A stretch of 64,000 nt of DNA, taken from Nautilus pompilius. Its lineage: Eukaryota; Mollusca; Cephalopoda; Nautilida; Nautilidae. This document shows, in pieces, positions 36,699-50,540 of the stretch (position 1 is its first letter; each line of letters opens with the position of its first letter). The notes under the pieces are model-generated. The model searched no databases and had not been told where the DNA came from. It was given only the letters and a program-made list of their open reading frames with translations. The translations under genes and the position numbers were made by a program. Location of the stretch: positions 62,001 to 126,000 of the forward strand of contig JACATO010001002.1 of the NCBI GenBank assembly GCA_018389105.1, in the 5' to 3' direction.

Positions 36699-36838
36699 GA
36701 GAACGTCCAAGCCAACAGAAAATTGTTTAGAAATCGAAAGTTTGTCCACAGGTAAAGTGGAAATAGAAATTAATTTTCCTACATGCCAAGACCTGTAATT
36801 TTTGAAACTTGTTTCCTGGAAACGTAAATATGCAAAAA
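36699..36838 (+). repeat. dispersed repeat, copy 2 (SINE-like candidate)
   Basis: Same orientation as 21437-21585 and similar along its whole length, with scattered substitutions. No long A tail here: the shared ATATGCAAAAA is followed by TATGTTTTGC. The copies are about 15 kb apart, which suggests a family common in this genome. Confidence 0.75.
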
Positions 36839-39800
36839 TATGTTTTGCATAAATGATTTAGCTCACTTAAAAATTTGTCGACACTGAAACAACTTATTTT
36901 AAAATTTAATTGAATAAGTAGGCAATTTTTCACTTGAAATGTGTATTTCCTGAGGAGTTAAGGTGTGATGTTTGCACAGTCACTGAACTAAATATCGCAT
37001 TTTCTCACTGATTAAAAAAAAGTAAAGACCTTCTCCACTTTAAATTTACTGGGCATGTATTGTTAAAGACAAATTGTACACAGTACCTACTATAACATTG
37101 AAGACGGTTCTGCTTAGTAAAATCTTTATACAACACATATACTTACATGCAGATATATACACCACATGCACACGAGGAAAGTACAACTTCCATCCAACTC
37201 GTCTAAATCACGAAGTAAATTTGTAGCGACAGAAGCATAATAATGGTTCAGATGCCGGCGAGGAAGGATCATCTTTTATGGACGGTATTTTGGTAAGGCG
37301 AAAATATGCCTTCTACCTTTGGTAGAAATAGATTAGTCGCAAGAGACTTATAACACAAGGAACGCGGTGGAACCAATTCGTCTCTGTCTGTTCGATGCTG
37401 TGTCACTCCACTAATGATGATAATTCATCACGAAATTGTTAAAAACAGGCACACAAATGACAGTATTCTACATCACTTGTTTCATACATTAAATTCATTA
37501 CAGACTGATGCGTTTCTGGCTTTACCCTGTTCGTTATTCTTTATTACTATTGTCTTAGGAAAACAGTACTTTTGCTCTTTCTCTGCGGCATAGAATTTGT
37601 TCAATTCTCAGTTGCCATTTTTCTCAATCAGAACAAATCTTTTTCAGAGGTTATTTTAATTCAGATACTGTAATCAGCAAAAAAATTTGCGTTAACAATA
37701 CAAATATTTGCCTCTTTTTAATTATTTTATTCTCTTTTGTAGATACACGTCTTCAGCAATTTATCAGCACGCAATAACATTGTAAATTCTTTTATTCTTG
37801 CTCGAAATCGTTTAAAACTACACACGTCCTGGCAAAAGGGGGTTGTCGTCGTTGTCGTTGTTGTTTCTCGATGAAAGATTATCAGGTCTTTAACATTTAG
37901 GGAAAACGTCGTGATTTGGCAGAGTAATTTGTTTTAGCATGCGTATGATTGTCCTTTATTTCAATTAAAACGTTCTGCCAATATTAGGAGGAAGGAGGAA
38001 AGGAGATGGAGGGAAGGAATCGGGAAAAAAGAAAAAAAAACGGAGCAAAAGGTGAATATGGAAAGAAAGCAAAATGAAAACAGTCAGGGTAGAGAAGAAT
38101 TCAGTGAGGGTTGGGGAGAGAAATGTATGAATTTACGAGTTTGTTAGAATTTCTTGCTTTCTAATGTGATGGTGTTGCTAAAGTATCAAAACGTTAGATC
38201 AACTGGCATCCGACCGAGCACTTGTTCCTTCTCCACACATGGAGCTGAGGAACACCTGCAATCGGTGCAGGCTTGTTGAGAAATAAGCACGAATAACAGG
38301 TTTGTACAACCCTAACCCTTAAATCCCACTTATCATTTTGTGTTTTTCACACAGTCGCCACTGAATATAAATCATTAATTTTTATCACCTCAGTCCTTTG
38401 TTTGTTTGTTTTTTTTTTAAAAAAAAATTCAGATTAGCCATCTTTGAGCATGCTGTTCAAAATATATTTCCCCTTTTAAATAAACCCAATTCTTCCTGGA
38501 AGTAGTTCGATACCTAACTGAAATTGGCCGAACGTTTTTTTCTTTTTCTTTTTTAACTGTTCGAGTTAGTTCATCCCACCAAGTTCAGCGAGATTCAAGA
38601 TGTAGAGACTGATAGGGACGAAAATTGTGATTTTAAGTAGTCTTTCCCAATTGTTTTATAGAAAGGCATTGTGTATCGAGCTTTGCTGTGCGTTTCAGAT
38701 CATTATCCTGTTGCAGTAATAACCCACCGCCTATCACACAATTCCCTGACGAAATTGCATGGCGATGTATAAAAATGTGACAATTTTTTTTTAAATGAGA
38801 ATTCCAACAATTTTATAAAATTACCCGATCAATATCAGGAAGGGAGCCCCCCCATATATTACAAATTTTGCACTACAGTGGTTAAATGTAGACTAAATGC
38901 AATTCTCCTTACATTTCGGCCTTTCTTCTAACGTTCTGCTTGCCAATTGGAACAGAGCAGTTTTAACCCTCTTTCAGCCAACCACTTCCGCCCCTTTCTC
39001 TGCTGCAACGCGTGTCTCCGATTTTTATGAAACCCATATCGTGATAACTTTTCAGCTGCAATCACCCGACGTCTTTTTGTTGGTAAAGGATGAGCTACTG
39101 CTGACTGTTGCGGCATAATTGCAGTCGGAAATTAATTGGCTACATGCGAATAGAGAGTTTTATCCACAGTCTAGACTTTTAAACCAGCAACTTATCTTTT
39201 CGGTAGGTGCGCGTGTTTTTCTCTCCGTCGGTCCTTGCAGCTATTGTCTGAGCCTGTAAACTTCTGTCTGTGAATTGTTGTCTAGATACCACTCCGCTTG
39301 TCTCCACTCCAACGCCACCTAGTTTTTCATTTGCACTAACCAGTTTTATGAATATCAATAACTAACAGATTTATAAATTTATTTTTAGGTGACATTTTTA
39401 TCTGCCAAAATGCGATCGAAGCCATCAGTGATGAGGTCCATTAATATTTATAGAAAACGTATAGTGTCAGCTAACAGTTATTCAAATTAGTAAAAGCGAT
39501 ATCGGATGAACACGATAACATCATGCTTTTGTTATGGTGTAAACTTAGCATTCATAGAAATAACTCGCTGGATTCATAATTATACAAAGTGATGAAAACC
39601 TCACGTTCTTGAGCTTCTGATGTATGTTTCATCACATTTTTAGATGGAATAAAGCAATTTCATTAAAAATTAAGTATCGAAAAAAGCAGATAAACGTATT
39701 TTCCTATAGTGTGGTCAGAATTGTGAACTTTACTGTACGGCTCTTATAAGTTAGGCACATGTGATTTTCCTTCATATTAGCCAAAAGTAAAACTTTGTAA

Positions 39801-41691
39801 GTAATGAATCTTTTTCACGGTTCGGTGAATCCGAGCCTGTGCTACTTACAGTATATTCTCAGACAGGTATCGAGCTTTGAGCATATTAGAATTTCGCATT
39901 AACCTGCAGCTGTCACGGGAAAACAATATTGCCCATCGATGTACACAGATGCCAAGGAGCATAAATTCTAAGTGTTACGTGCCTAGAAACTGCCACTGCA
40001 TACAGGAAGCCACAACAAAGAATCCCATCGGTGGCAGGTAGTTGGAATCCGAGATGCTGGTCTGTGATGAAAAGATATAGAAAGGTAAATTTTCATGCAC
40101 TAAAATCGTCGTAATGCTATTCTGTTGAGAGAACACGTGACGGATCGTCAGGATACGATTCCTCGAGGAGACATGGAGGTTACTTACAAAATGTGTTACC
40201 ACCAGTGGAAACTAACGTCAGAAACCTTTGGAGAACCACCATTAGGATGCAAAATTGAGTTGAGGAATCTGGACAGGTTTGGTTACCACGCCAGCCGCTG
40301 CACTTTGAATGTTCCAAGGCTGTCAGATCGAAACGGGCTAAACATAATTGATGGCACGGAAACAAATGTAAAATAAGTAAACATTAGTGAAGTTGTAACT
40401 TTTAGTTAGATACATCAAAATGTATTAATATTTATCTCATACCTGTAAGTTTGATCTTGCTATTTATTGCCACTGGAACTCTAAATGCAACAATGTACCG
40501 TAAAATCATCCATGAGCTTATCGTTATTCCGCACTCTCTTGATACTAAAGCATTGTTCATGGACGACACGTTAGACCTTACCGTATCGTTGCATTGGTGC
40601 AATATCTCCAGGAAAATGAGATCAAATCCCATCCTTAGCTATCTATAAGACCAGATTTAATTTTTAGGTCATATCCAGTGTAACTTTAAGAGAAATAAAT
40701 CTTCTGTTCAAAATCTTCCTGAACTGGCTCAGGTTTTTTTATGAGGCTATCATATCATAGACACGCGTCAGAAGTCATCCTTAGAGACGACGACTCTTGA
40801 TATTGACGTTAAACTTTATAATTAAGCTTTCAAGACATTGGGCGACATTCTGATTTTGGAATACCGATGTTGCACTTCATGACGATTAACTGTTCAGTAA
40901 GCAGTTTCTTCTACGTTTTCCATGCTATTTCACAAAGTGTTGTACAATACCATAAAATAACAAACAGATGTCATCATTTAATCTACTATTTTTTTTAAAC
41001 CAAAAGGTTACTTTGTCAAACAGAGTTAACCTTTTGTCGGAAATGCATTTCAGGTTATGCAGTTGTTCGAATGAAAATCTGTTTACGGAATATCTGGTGA
41101 TACATAGTTTATTTTACATCGAAATTGTGATTTTAAATGTTTTATATAGGTTTTACGTATTAGTAGAGTATTGACAAGCGTTGTGCATTATTATTACATG
41201 GTACAAAAAATTGAGTTATGCAGTTCAAGAATTCTTTTTATGTTGCTTTTACAGATCGTTTGCCATTATTTCCTGGCCATGCAAGAGAAAACAGAACGGA
41301 AATGTAAGGGATGAAGGTAGGATTTTAAAACTAGCTACTTTTCCGTGTACATCGGTTTCCTAAAGGTGAAGGCATCGAGCAGGAAAACTAAAATATTTTC
41401 AAAATCGCTGACGTTTGTTCACCAAATAATCGGCGCAAATTCTTCTTCATGAAACAACTTTATCAAAGAAATAGATAAATCACAGGGAGACGGTAATGCC
41501 ACCAACGCAGACTCGAGAGGATAATTCTCATCAGCTTAATAGAAGTGAACTCACGAACGAAACTTACATCTAGCAAATTTTCCCGTGTCGTCTTCGTAAT
41601 TCTTCACCCTTTCTCCGTTTAATTATGCTGATATTCAGGGGGCTTTTTTCCAGTAGGCATAACTACATTTTGTACTTATACCAGTGGGCTC
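36839..41691. other. non-coding, no supported gene
   Basis: Almost 5 kb of AT-rich sequence. A purine-rich stretch lies near 37986-38045. The frames at 38897-39118 and 40125-40376 (plus) are open but match nothing I know. Confidence 0.45.
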
Positions 41692-41717
41692 GGCAGGTTT
41701 TGGCCTCGAAACCTGCC
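41692..41717. other. perfect 9-bp GC-rich hairpin
   Basis: GGCAGGTTT (41692-41700), 8-nt loop TGGCCTCG, then AAACCTGCC (41709-41717). It stands out in AT-rich surroundings. Function unknown. Confidence 0.55.
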
Positions 41718-43381
41718 CTTAATGCCAGTGCAGATGCCCGGATGACGAATTGGCTAAAACGTACCTGAAATCTACATTTAAGCATAGCAAGGAACAGATC
41801 GAAAGTTCAAGATCAGCTCCTTGATATTACAGTCAAACATTAAAATCACAAACTGTGAAACATTAACTGAATGGTAAATTAAGTACGCTTAAAAATCAGT
41901 TTATTTTCAATTGCTACTGATAAGGAAATGAAAATGGCCAATAGCCGTCCACGTTCTATTTGTACGGAACAGGGACCCCCCCAACTAGAAACAGGCAGGG
42001 AAATCTTTGTCAGACGCGCAGTTACAGAGAAAGGTACTGGGTGTCTACGGTTTCTTCTTTGCAGACTTCATTTTCACCCGAGTCACATTACCGAAGACAT
42101 TGGTGAAATTTTCGTCTTCACGGTCAGACAGTCACCGATGATCATCTCTTGGCTGTCAGCTTTCGACACGCAAAGAATCAATGCAAAATGCTGCGGTATC
42201 CCCTTTTGTTTTCCGGTATTGCAGAGCGCGTCACTACCTCTAGCTTTTCACTTTCGTCAGTTTCTATTAACTGCATCTCCGCGGCATCAGGGAAGGAGAG
42301 GCCCATAAACATCGTTTCGGCTCTTCGCTGCGCCAAATAAAGCCGAAATTAGAGGGGGGGGCAGAATACTTATGATAGACTACGTGGTGCTGAGGCAATA
42401 GAAAACACACAGATTTCTTTGCGTGCAGTTCTCATACAAGAAACAGTACCCTGGAATGTGGTAGCAGGAGAAATTTTTTGAAAATGCAGTGACGTATAAA
42501 CACGGTGCCATACGCGCAGTCCAGCGGTCGGGTAAAATCTCCAATAACACATCCGTCCCTTCCGTACATAAATCCATTTATCAGCGTAAATGCTTACAAC
42601 TATATAGGAGTATGACTTAGAAATTCCATACGTAGTAGAGTAGAACATGCTATTTCGAAATTTATCGCAACAGTTTCATTAAAGGATCCCCTTTTTTTAA
42701 AAATTCTCGATGAACTATTTAGTAGTGAGCCCACAGCTGGTACAGGCTACGGTATTAGAATATAAAAGCATCCATCTGATTGTCAGCCCTCTAAAGATAT
42801 GTCACATTCAAGTCGAGGAAAGCTGACGCCGAAGAATTTAAATGATACAGTGAGTTTTATTTACTTAATTTACAAACAGATGAGGCCATTTAAATATGCA
42901 ATAACAACAACAAGAACACACACGCGCGCACGCACACACAAACACAGCGTGTGAAAATGGAAAATGTATAAGATGTTTGGGAGAAGAGTTTTTAGAAATC
43001 GAGTTAATTCTGCGGAATTTTTCAGTAATCCTTCAGTGCACACCTCGTGCAAGCCACGTGTATTTACGTTGATCTCGTGTGGATACATCGTCCTAGACAT
43101 CTCCACAATGTCAGCTAATATCGAAAAGTACCGTACGAGCAGCGGCTAGGAGTGGGCGTATCCTTCTTGGCATATGCCACGTTGAATCTTGTCTCGATGT
43201 ATTTTCCAGGTTTTTACCATTAGTTTTCTTCACCGCTGTCTGTTCATGTTGAAATAAACCTGTCCTAATAATCTATGATGGGTTTCCTGCCAGCCAGGGT
43301 AATCCGGTCTTGCTTTCATCTTTAAGAAATTAGTCAATCGTTTCTGAGCATGTAGAGGTGGGAAATTATATCCTGAAGTAG
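41718..43381. other. non-coding; CA/CG-alternating tract
   Basis: An alternating purine-pyrimidine stretch of CA and CG steps lies at about 42914-42946. The plus frame 41928-42308 is open for 126 codons but shows no recognisable domain. Confidence 0.4.
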
Positions 43382-43414
43382 CTGGCGAACACCTGGAAGA
43401 ACCCTGTTCGCCAG
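43382..43414. other. perfect 10-bp hairpin
   Basis: CTGGCGAACA (43382-43391) and its exact reverse complement TGTTCGCCAG (43405-43414) enclose a 13-nt spacer. No surrounding transposon signature is visible. Confidence 0.55.
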
Positions 43415-46400
43415 GATGCAGTCATAGGTCCGATGGTTGAAGTTTTCGTCTCGTGCCAACAGTTTAATTATACCGCTCTAATAATTTATCCCACTACACA
43501 GTCACACTTCCTTCTGTACAGTCATCATCTGAATCTTTTAAGTATTTGTCAGTAGGTGACATCAGTCAACGGTCCCACAAGTCTGTGGCAAAGCAAATGG
43601 GAGCGATCTGAGTACTTCTCCGGAGTCAAATTATTTCGTGTTTTATGTGGTTTCTTTAGAACAATCTGTGCACATGCTTAGTTGGCTAAATATAGTACAA
43701 TATATGATCTCTGCTCTTCTTATGCCAGTGATTTGTTGGTTTATTCCAATCCGACAAATAGGTGCAGACATGAGCTCAAGGTCGTTAGGGTTGTTGCTTT
43801 TTGATAAATTGTGTTCATCATAACTTGTGCTAGGTGCCTATCACATATCTACCCAAAAAATACACGGATGTATCAACTTGCACGCATACACCATGCATTT
43901 CAGTGACCAAAGAGTTAACAGGTTAATGAACGACCTACGAACTTCATATTTTTTTTTCTTTTGCAACACTCTGAATTTATACCCAACTAAAAAATCTGGT
44001 AGCAAAACATTTAAAGGTGACAATCAATATTAACAATAATGTAGACAGAAGAGCGAAGCAGAGTATTAGTATAGTACATGAAAGGTAATATATATTATGC
44101 TTGTTCTTCAATGACTGCCATAACGGAGCAGAAGACTGACTTTACTCATCAACATCACCTCATATTTGAGGGATGAAAGTTGTCATGGACAAAAAAAAAG
44201 AAAAACGTATTCGATGGCTACATTAAATAATAATTAAAGATGAATTTCTGTCCAGAGAGAATGAAATAGCAAACACCCACTCTTACCATAAAGACAAACA
44301 AACAAAAGCAATTCTCCGAAGAATCTGCTCTATCTTTATAATGTTAACTACTTTCACTTTTAAGAATATCTTCTTTTTTTAAAAATTTTGTACATATTTC
44401 AGAAATAGCGCTGCTGTACAACAACACAGAGACTCAATGTAGGGGGGTGGGTGGGGTTAGAAGTGATTAAGCTAGAAATAGAAAAAGCCGCGTTCGGAAA
44501 ATTCAATGGTGAAAATGATTATACTATTTGAAGTCGGATGGTCTTATTCTAGAGTAATTAGCCGTAAGAGCACAGCAGCTGACCCAGTTTGCTTGCTTCG
44601 CTGTGGACTCGTCGACGTATAAATCGCACTCGGGTCTTTTGATCAGAGAGACAACGCAAAATTTAAGAAAAAAATTTGTCTGATTAACAAACATTTCTCA
44701 CGAACCAAATTTGCAACATTTCCAAGGTTGGGCTCTCAGCCTCTTTCTGTTGTTGTTGTTGTTTGTTTTTTTAATTCTTTTTAAAATTTCAGTCGTTGAA
44801 TTCATGGTTTCTTAAAGAGAGATTTCCGATCGTCTTTACTTGAACGATTCAAATGCAATAGCAGGTGGTTGGTGGGGGGTATACATAAACTCAGTCTACT
44901 CTCCTTTTTTAGCTCTCTTGCATAATAAATAAGCTACTTATACAGGCCGTTTTATTCACCTTTCTAAGACCCAGCTATTACCTTAACCCTCTAACTGTGA
45001 CTGAATTTAAGGATATAATAAATTTAAAACATAGAGACTACGGTAAGCTTATTCTGGTTGCACAAAGCCATTTCTAATATGAATATGATTGATTTAAATA
45101 CAAATTTTAAATAAAATAAAACTGACAAGTGCCTTGTGGTGAGGCTAAAACGCAAAGAGCTAAACCGTTATTAGTCCTCAAAAGCTTCAGCTTCTTTCGA
45201 AAGATTCTTGTAGATGGGAATGAACAGTATTTGATAGTATGTTACTGAATGAAGTAAAGGTCGGCTAGACACCATCTTTGATGATTGGCATAAACCCTCA
45301 GAGAGTGTCTTTACATAATATCTACTTTATCTCAAATGCGAAACATAAACACTGCGTAAATTACATGCAAGATTGTCTCTGTTTCTCTTTTCATGGCAGT
45401 AATTAAAGATCAGGAACTTGTTCTTCTTTTCCAATGATTTATATTATAGAAATGTAAAGATTATTCAAAGTCTTTACCGCGATAATATTAGAAATAAAAT
45501 TTAGCTAATAAACATACGTTTCGGCTGTTTTCCCAATCCCCGGCATCATCTGGTTTAGTGTTTTGGGGCACGAACATTTGTGATGATCTGGGTTGGGTTA
45601 ACAGCAGCGGGGGTGACTGTGTTTGATGTGCCTTCTAATGTCTGCTGGCAGACGTGTTAAACATAACCTGAGCAAGCATAAAAAACCAAGAAACCAGACG
45701 AACCATCTACCCATCCTTAATTACTCTTTCGTGAACGTCAGGAACATAACTAAGACTTACAAGCTGTTTAAATAATAATTATATTTCACCTGCATTTTAA
45801 GGCGCTTTGTAGACCTTCCAAACGCAACATTATATGCAAAACGCCATCCAGAATGCGATACTTTTATGTTAGAGAAAAAAGGGAACAAACTGATAAATAA
45901 TATAGGGGGTTGTTTTTATTTCAATCTGACAGTAGTTTGGGTCTAGTGATGTTGAAGGTTACCACAAGTAACTGAAAATTCCACACGTGATAAAACTGTT
46001 TGAAAAGTTAACAAATGGATAAGTTAAATATCCCAATGGAATAAACATGATAGGTTAATTATGAGTTTTTGGCATAATTGAGTACTTAGATCGATAGTAG
46101 AGTAAACTGCTCAAATCACAACGTCAAAATTCAATACATAATAAAGTTACAACAAAAGAGTTTAGTAGAAGCAGAAAAAACAAAACGAACTACAGTGATT
46201 AAAACTAGTAGAACAGCGAGTTTGAGCGAATCGACGGTTTTAAGGCATTAAATGGGTTAAATCTGATTGAATCGTTTTGATAACTTGTTTTAATTAAAAG
46301 CCAAATCTCTTTAAATGCAGAGATGCCGTATCCATCTAATAATAATAATCTCATAGCTAATCAACAACATTAAAACTCAAATTAGAAAAGTAAAGCAAAA

Positions 46401-46964
46401 TCCACCTTTTAATTTTCGCAAACTGAAACAATTTATGTTACATAAAATACTCATATCATTTATACATAGACCACGTGTTTCCGGTCATAGCCGTAGACTC
46501 GCCAGTTAAAAAAAAATGAGTGAAGCATTCGAGAAATCACGTGACAAAAGTTTGTTGTTTTTTTTTTTTAAATAACATCTACTTTTCTCCCTGCACGGAT
46601 TAAGTCACGTGCTCACGCGCGCGTCTAACCAAGGAAACCAATGCCTATCGATTTATACATGAAGTACACGGCTCGTTTAATTGGCGTGTCTACGACTGTG
46701 ACCGGCAGCGGTTGTCTTCGTGGGTTTTCTTGATAAAATAGAACGGCAGGGTTATCCCCCCTTTTTTTTCTTTTTTTTTTTCCTGTTTCTGCTGTTTTTG
46801 TTATTGTTTTCGTTCGGCGTTCACTGAAAAAAAATAAGATATCTCAGACCGACAAAATTCGCAAAAAAATCGAATGGATGGTAAAAGCATTCTATCCATT
46901 GTTCGATTATGAGCCCGAAAAATACCCTGAAACATGCTTTAAAGGCGCCACAGCTTGGCAGATC
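43415..46964. other. non-coding, nothing recognised
   Basis: AT-rich throughout, with no frame longer than about 70 codons that looks coding and no repeat array. Confidence 0.45.
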
Positions 46965-46985
46965 TATTATTATTATTATTATTAT
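46965..46985. repeat. (ATT)n microsatellite, short
   Basis: About seven ATT triplets, interrupted afterwards by ATCGTT. Confidence 0.9.
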
Positions 46986-48762
46986 CGTTATTATGTCTAG
47001 TAAAATGAATTTATAGAAAATGTACTGGTTTTATTCGTTTGTCGTCAACTTTCTGATGTTGTATTGTAGCGATGTTGGTGTTTTGATCGGCTGCATCATG
47101 AATTTTGTACAAAAGTATCTCTGCGGAATATCTCATTTGTACTGAGTTATAGTGGGCAAGTTCTTTCCAATTTATCCTGACTGATGTCAATAAAGAATCC
47201 AGCAGCATTCAGCTTTCCATTCATTTGTCATCTACTAGACGACTAGAAGGTCCTTTTGCTCATTTCTTTGGGTTACACCTTAAAAAACAAATAGAGACAG
47301 TCTTAGTTCTTCAAACCTTTCGCAAAACAACAAGTAAAAACAGAGTTTTCACTCATTAAGCATCAGTAACCGACGTGAGCCTTTAGTTTTTAAATCCGTT
47401 CACCCCTTAAAACTGTGACCGAAAATTTCGCTACCAGTTCTTATTTCAGGAACTATGGTTATCAACCACATTAAATATATATATATGTAACAGTATAAAA
47501 TACACATATATATATAAAAATATGTAACAGTATAAAACACATAGATATATAAATTTATACTTGTGACGAAATTGAAATCGTGTTCAAACACAAAATACCG
47601 ACTTACGTTCTGACCGATTTTTATACTCCAAACATAAATATGGCCGACTTTATTGCAGGACTTGGGTATTTACCGTTTGTACGTCAAAGAGCAAATATGT
47701 TGCTCCTCGGTCCTCTGAATTCTGGAAATAACCAATTTTTGCACTCCCTCTTCGGTTTTTCCCAGACTAATCATTTTATCATGTAATGGGGAAAAATGTT
47801 TTGATGACTTCATCTACATCAGTGAGAAGCATAAAAGTAGAGAAATGACCTAGTAGCGAATTGTCCTGGAGATGACTGCTCTTTCCGTTGTTTGATCTAC
47901 TAATTAGCGCGATGTTTTGTAAAATTGCAGGGTTCTCCTGAGAAAACACAAGAAGTCGAATGCTGTATCTTTTAAACAGCGTTTTCCTTTGCGCTGAGTC
48001 TTTGAGTACCAAGAGCAGACGGCCGTTTATGTTCTCCGTGTTCTACTGTAACTATGTCATCAGTCGGACTGACTGTCAAAGGATGTTCGCGCGCACCATA
48101 CAACCTGTACGAGTAGTTGTCTTCTTGGCAAATGACAACTAACAACAAAACCTTTCGGCCTACTGTTGTCAAGTTTTCCCGGTAGCTGTTTCTTCCCTGC
48201 GCTCCTATCTGGGGATTTGGTCTAAGCTTGGAATTTCTCGAACAACAGTCAACAGTTCTTCAGATTCCATCGTATCAAAACAACTCACGCGCGCTGTTTG
48301 CTTAGTTGTCATTTTTAGCAAATGAAGACAAAAGCTTTTAGAAATCGGTTTATTTCCTTTATTACGGCCGACCGACCTTTCGTCAATACCAGCAACATGC
48401 AGCTGGGCCATTTGAGGAAGATAACATCTTCATTGTCATATTGCCATTCAGAATTTTCACATTTGTTTGTGCATAAAAAGGGGGAAATCCTTCCAATTAG
48501 CTAAAAAATACGCATCAGAGAGTTCAATGATAATGACACTTGCTGATCTTGCTTTCATTAATGCGTTAAAAATATCAAAAGGTTTACATTGCCAAACGTG
48601 TGATTAAACTTTATTTATGTCTTCATTATCTTCAATGTTTCTTTGAAGGAACTAAATAGGCCAGATATTAAGGCAATATTTTACTAAACAAAAGCAAAAT
48701 TATGCCTTCTGAAGGTTTATTTATTACTGACCAGTACGTTAATAATTCCGCAGAACAACGTC
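46986..48762. other. non-coding; duplicated TA-rich segment
   Basis: At 47479-47552 a TA-rich segment containing ATATGTAACAGTATAAAA is present twice in tandem. No supported gene. The opposed frames near 47960-48411 look accidental. Confidence 0.4.
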
Positions 48763-48788
48763 ATTATTATTATTATTATTTATTATTA

Positions 48789-48849
<61 letters not shown>

Positions 48850-48865
48850 TATTATTATTATTATA

Positions 48866-48923
<58 letters not shown>

Positions 48924-48928
48924 TATTA

Positions 48929-48967
<39 letters not shown>
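48763..48967. repeat. (ATT)n microsatellite, long
   Basis: About 200 bp of ATT triplets with occasional ATTT or TATATT phase breaks. The phase breaks produce alternating poly-Tyr, poly-Leu and poly-Ile false frames. Confidence 0.97.
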
Positions 48968-50297
48968 TCAGTAATTATAAGTAATAAAAAATAGCAAAAA
49001 ACTTTGATTGTATCTCCAAATGTTCATAGCAGACATTTCATGCTCTACCCATCTCGTATCTCTGCAATACTTTTTTTAAAATTTAGCTTTTTTTAGGAAT
49101 TTTTTTACACTTTTACTGTGAAATAAACCGAACAAATTCTAAATTTCAGCAACAACAAAAAACATGGAGAAAAGAAGCAGGGTTCAAATGGCAAATGAGC
49201 ACAAAGCGGAAACTGAAATATCTACATCGTTAACAACGGGATATATTTATTCTCTTCTAGCCCTAGCAGGGCGATGCCCCATTTCTTTTGTCACAAAGAC
49301 CGTAAATGATGTCGCCTACGTCATAGTTGTGCAACTTGTGCTTTTTTTTGGCGCGCTTTATTGGTTTTAACAACTTTAGGATTTTCTGCTCTTCAAAAAA
49401 CAAAAAAAAAACAGCAACAAAAGTTAGCAAAGTTTTAAGGGGGGTCGGCAAAAGAGTGTTCGATGAATTTTTATATTTCTTTCATCATCCGGGTCTTTTC
49501 GTTTTATCATTAGAACTAAATTATAAGTTCGGCGTTAATAGGTAGTGAACTGAATATATAATAAATCTGACTGGAATCCGTGTGTTCCTTTTTGTTAAAT
49601 ATGGATAAGTAAAAGAACTTTAAATGAATTAACAAAGCAAACACTGGTTCCGGTAGCCATAGGACGGCATAGAACTTTCTGATGTTAGTAATCTACAGTT
49701 TCACTAAACGACCGGGGTTCGGCCCGCCATTTTGCTTCTCTCCGTTCTGTTGGCAGTAGAATGAAGGCCTTTCATGCGGCAGGTGTTAATGGTTGGTTCA
49801 CAAGCCGATTTACAGATTATCCGAAATGCTGGAATCTGCGTTGTTGTTGTTTTGATGCGCTAAGCTAAGCTTCTTTCTTTGGAAAGTTGCTGCCATGAAT
49901 TATGTGAAAGCTCACGGATTTACCGTATCGTGTTTAGTTGGCTGTAACGTCCGCTCTCGCTCTCTCTCTCTCTCTCTTCCCGATGGCCCTTAATAACAAA
50001 GAGCATCAGTGCAAATAGTTCTGGCCGTGTTGGCGACAAGAACCTGGAAAAACAGTGGAAATACTTTACCTTTTAAAAATACCGATCGCGTGGCTACGTA
50101 GTAGTAGATGTTGTCGTATTCACTTTATCACACGACCTTTAACGTAGAGCCACGACTCGGAGCACTGTCCGGTCGGGGAAGGGTTTCAGCGTGACATCGG
50201 AGACAATCGTCGACATGCAAGTGCCCGACCGACCGACCCCGACTTCGACCGATCCAATCAAGTCGTCGCTTTGTTTAGCTGCGGGAGGAAACCCAAC
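48968..50297. other. non-coding; possible 5' flank of the small gene
   Basis: A CT run lies at about 49957-49978. From 50150 to 50297 the sequence is GC-richer, with GACCGACCGACC repeats, and is open in the frame of the downstream ORF back to a TAG at about 50147. It contains no in-frame ATG before 50298. Confidence 0.4.
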
Positions 50298-50540
50298 ATG
50301 GACAGTCTGGTAAAGAACGGCCAAAAGACAAAGCAACTTTCAGGTCGAGTCAAGTCTTCGATAGAAATCAAATCTCGGCTCCAACGCCTCATAGCCGCTG
50401 CTGGTACCCGTGAGCAGTTTGCCCAGTTACGGCTGGCTGCCTGGTTCCACTTCAGAGAAACGCCTGAAGACATTGTTCACCCACCCGCCTCGAAGCCGCC
50501 CAACTTATTGCTCCACTACGCGACTGACTACAACAATTGA
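50298..50540 (+). CDS. small hypothetical protein, 80 aa
   Basis: ATG with a favourable context (A at -3, G at +4) opens a frame beginning MDSLVKNGQKTKQLSGRV and ending HYATDYNN before TGA. Composition is GC-richer than its surroundings. It contains a basic, helix-prone middle (IKSRLQRLIAAAGTREQFAQLRL) followed by a Pro-rich tail. No signal peptide or membrane segment. An AATAAA lies about 208 nt after the stop (50748-50753), so a short single-exon mRNA is possible. I recognise no family. It could also be the exon of a larger gene or chance coding in a GC-rich patch. Confidence 0.35.
   Translation: MDSLVKNGQKTKQLSGRVKSSIEIKSRLQRLIAAAGTREQFAQLRLAAWFHFRETPEDIVHPPASKPPNLLLHYATDYNN

Noticed and set aside
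48702..48974. Tyr/Leu/Ile-rich frame
   Set aside because: Translation of an ATT microsatellite.
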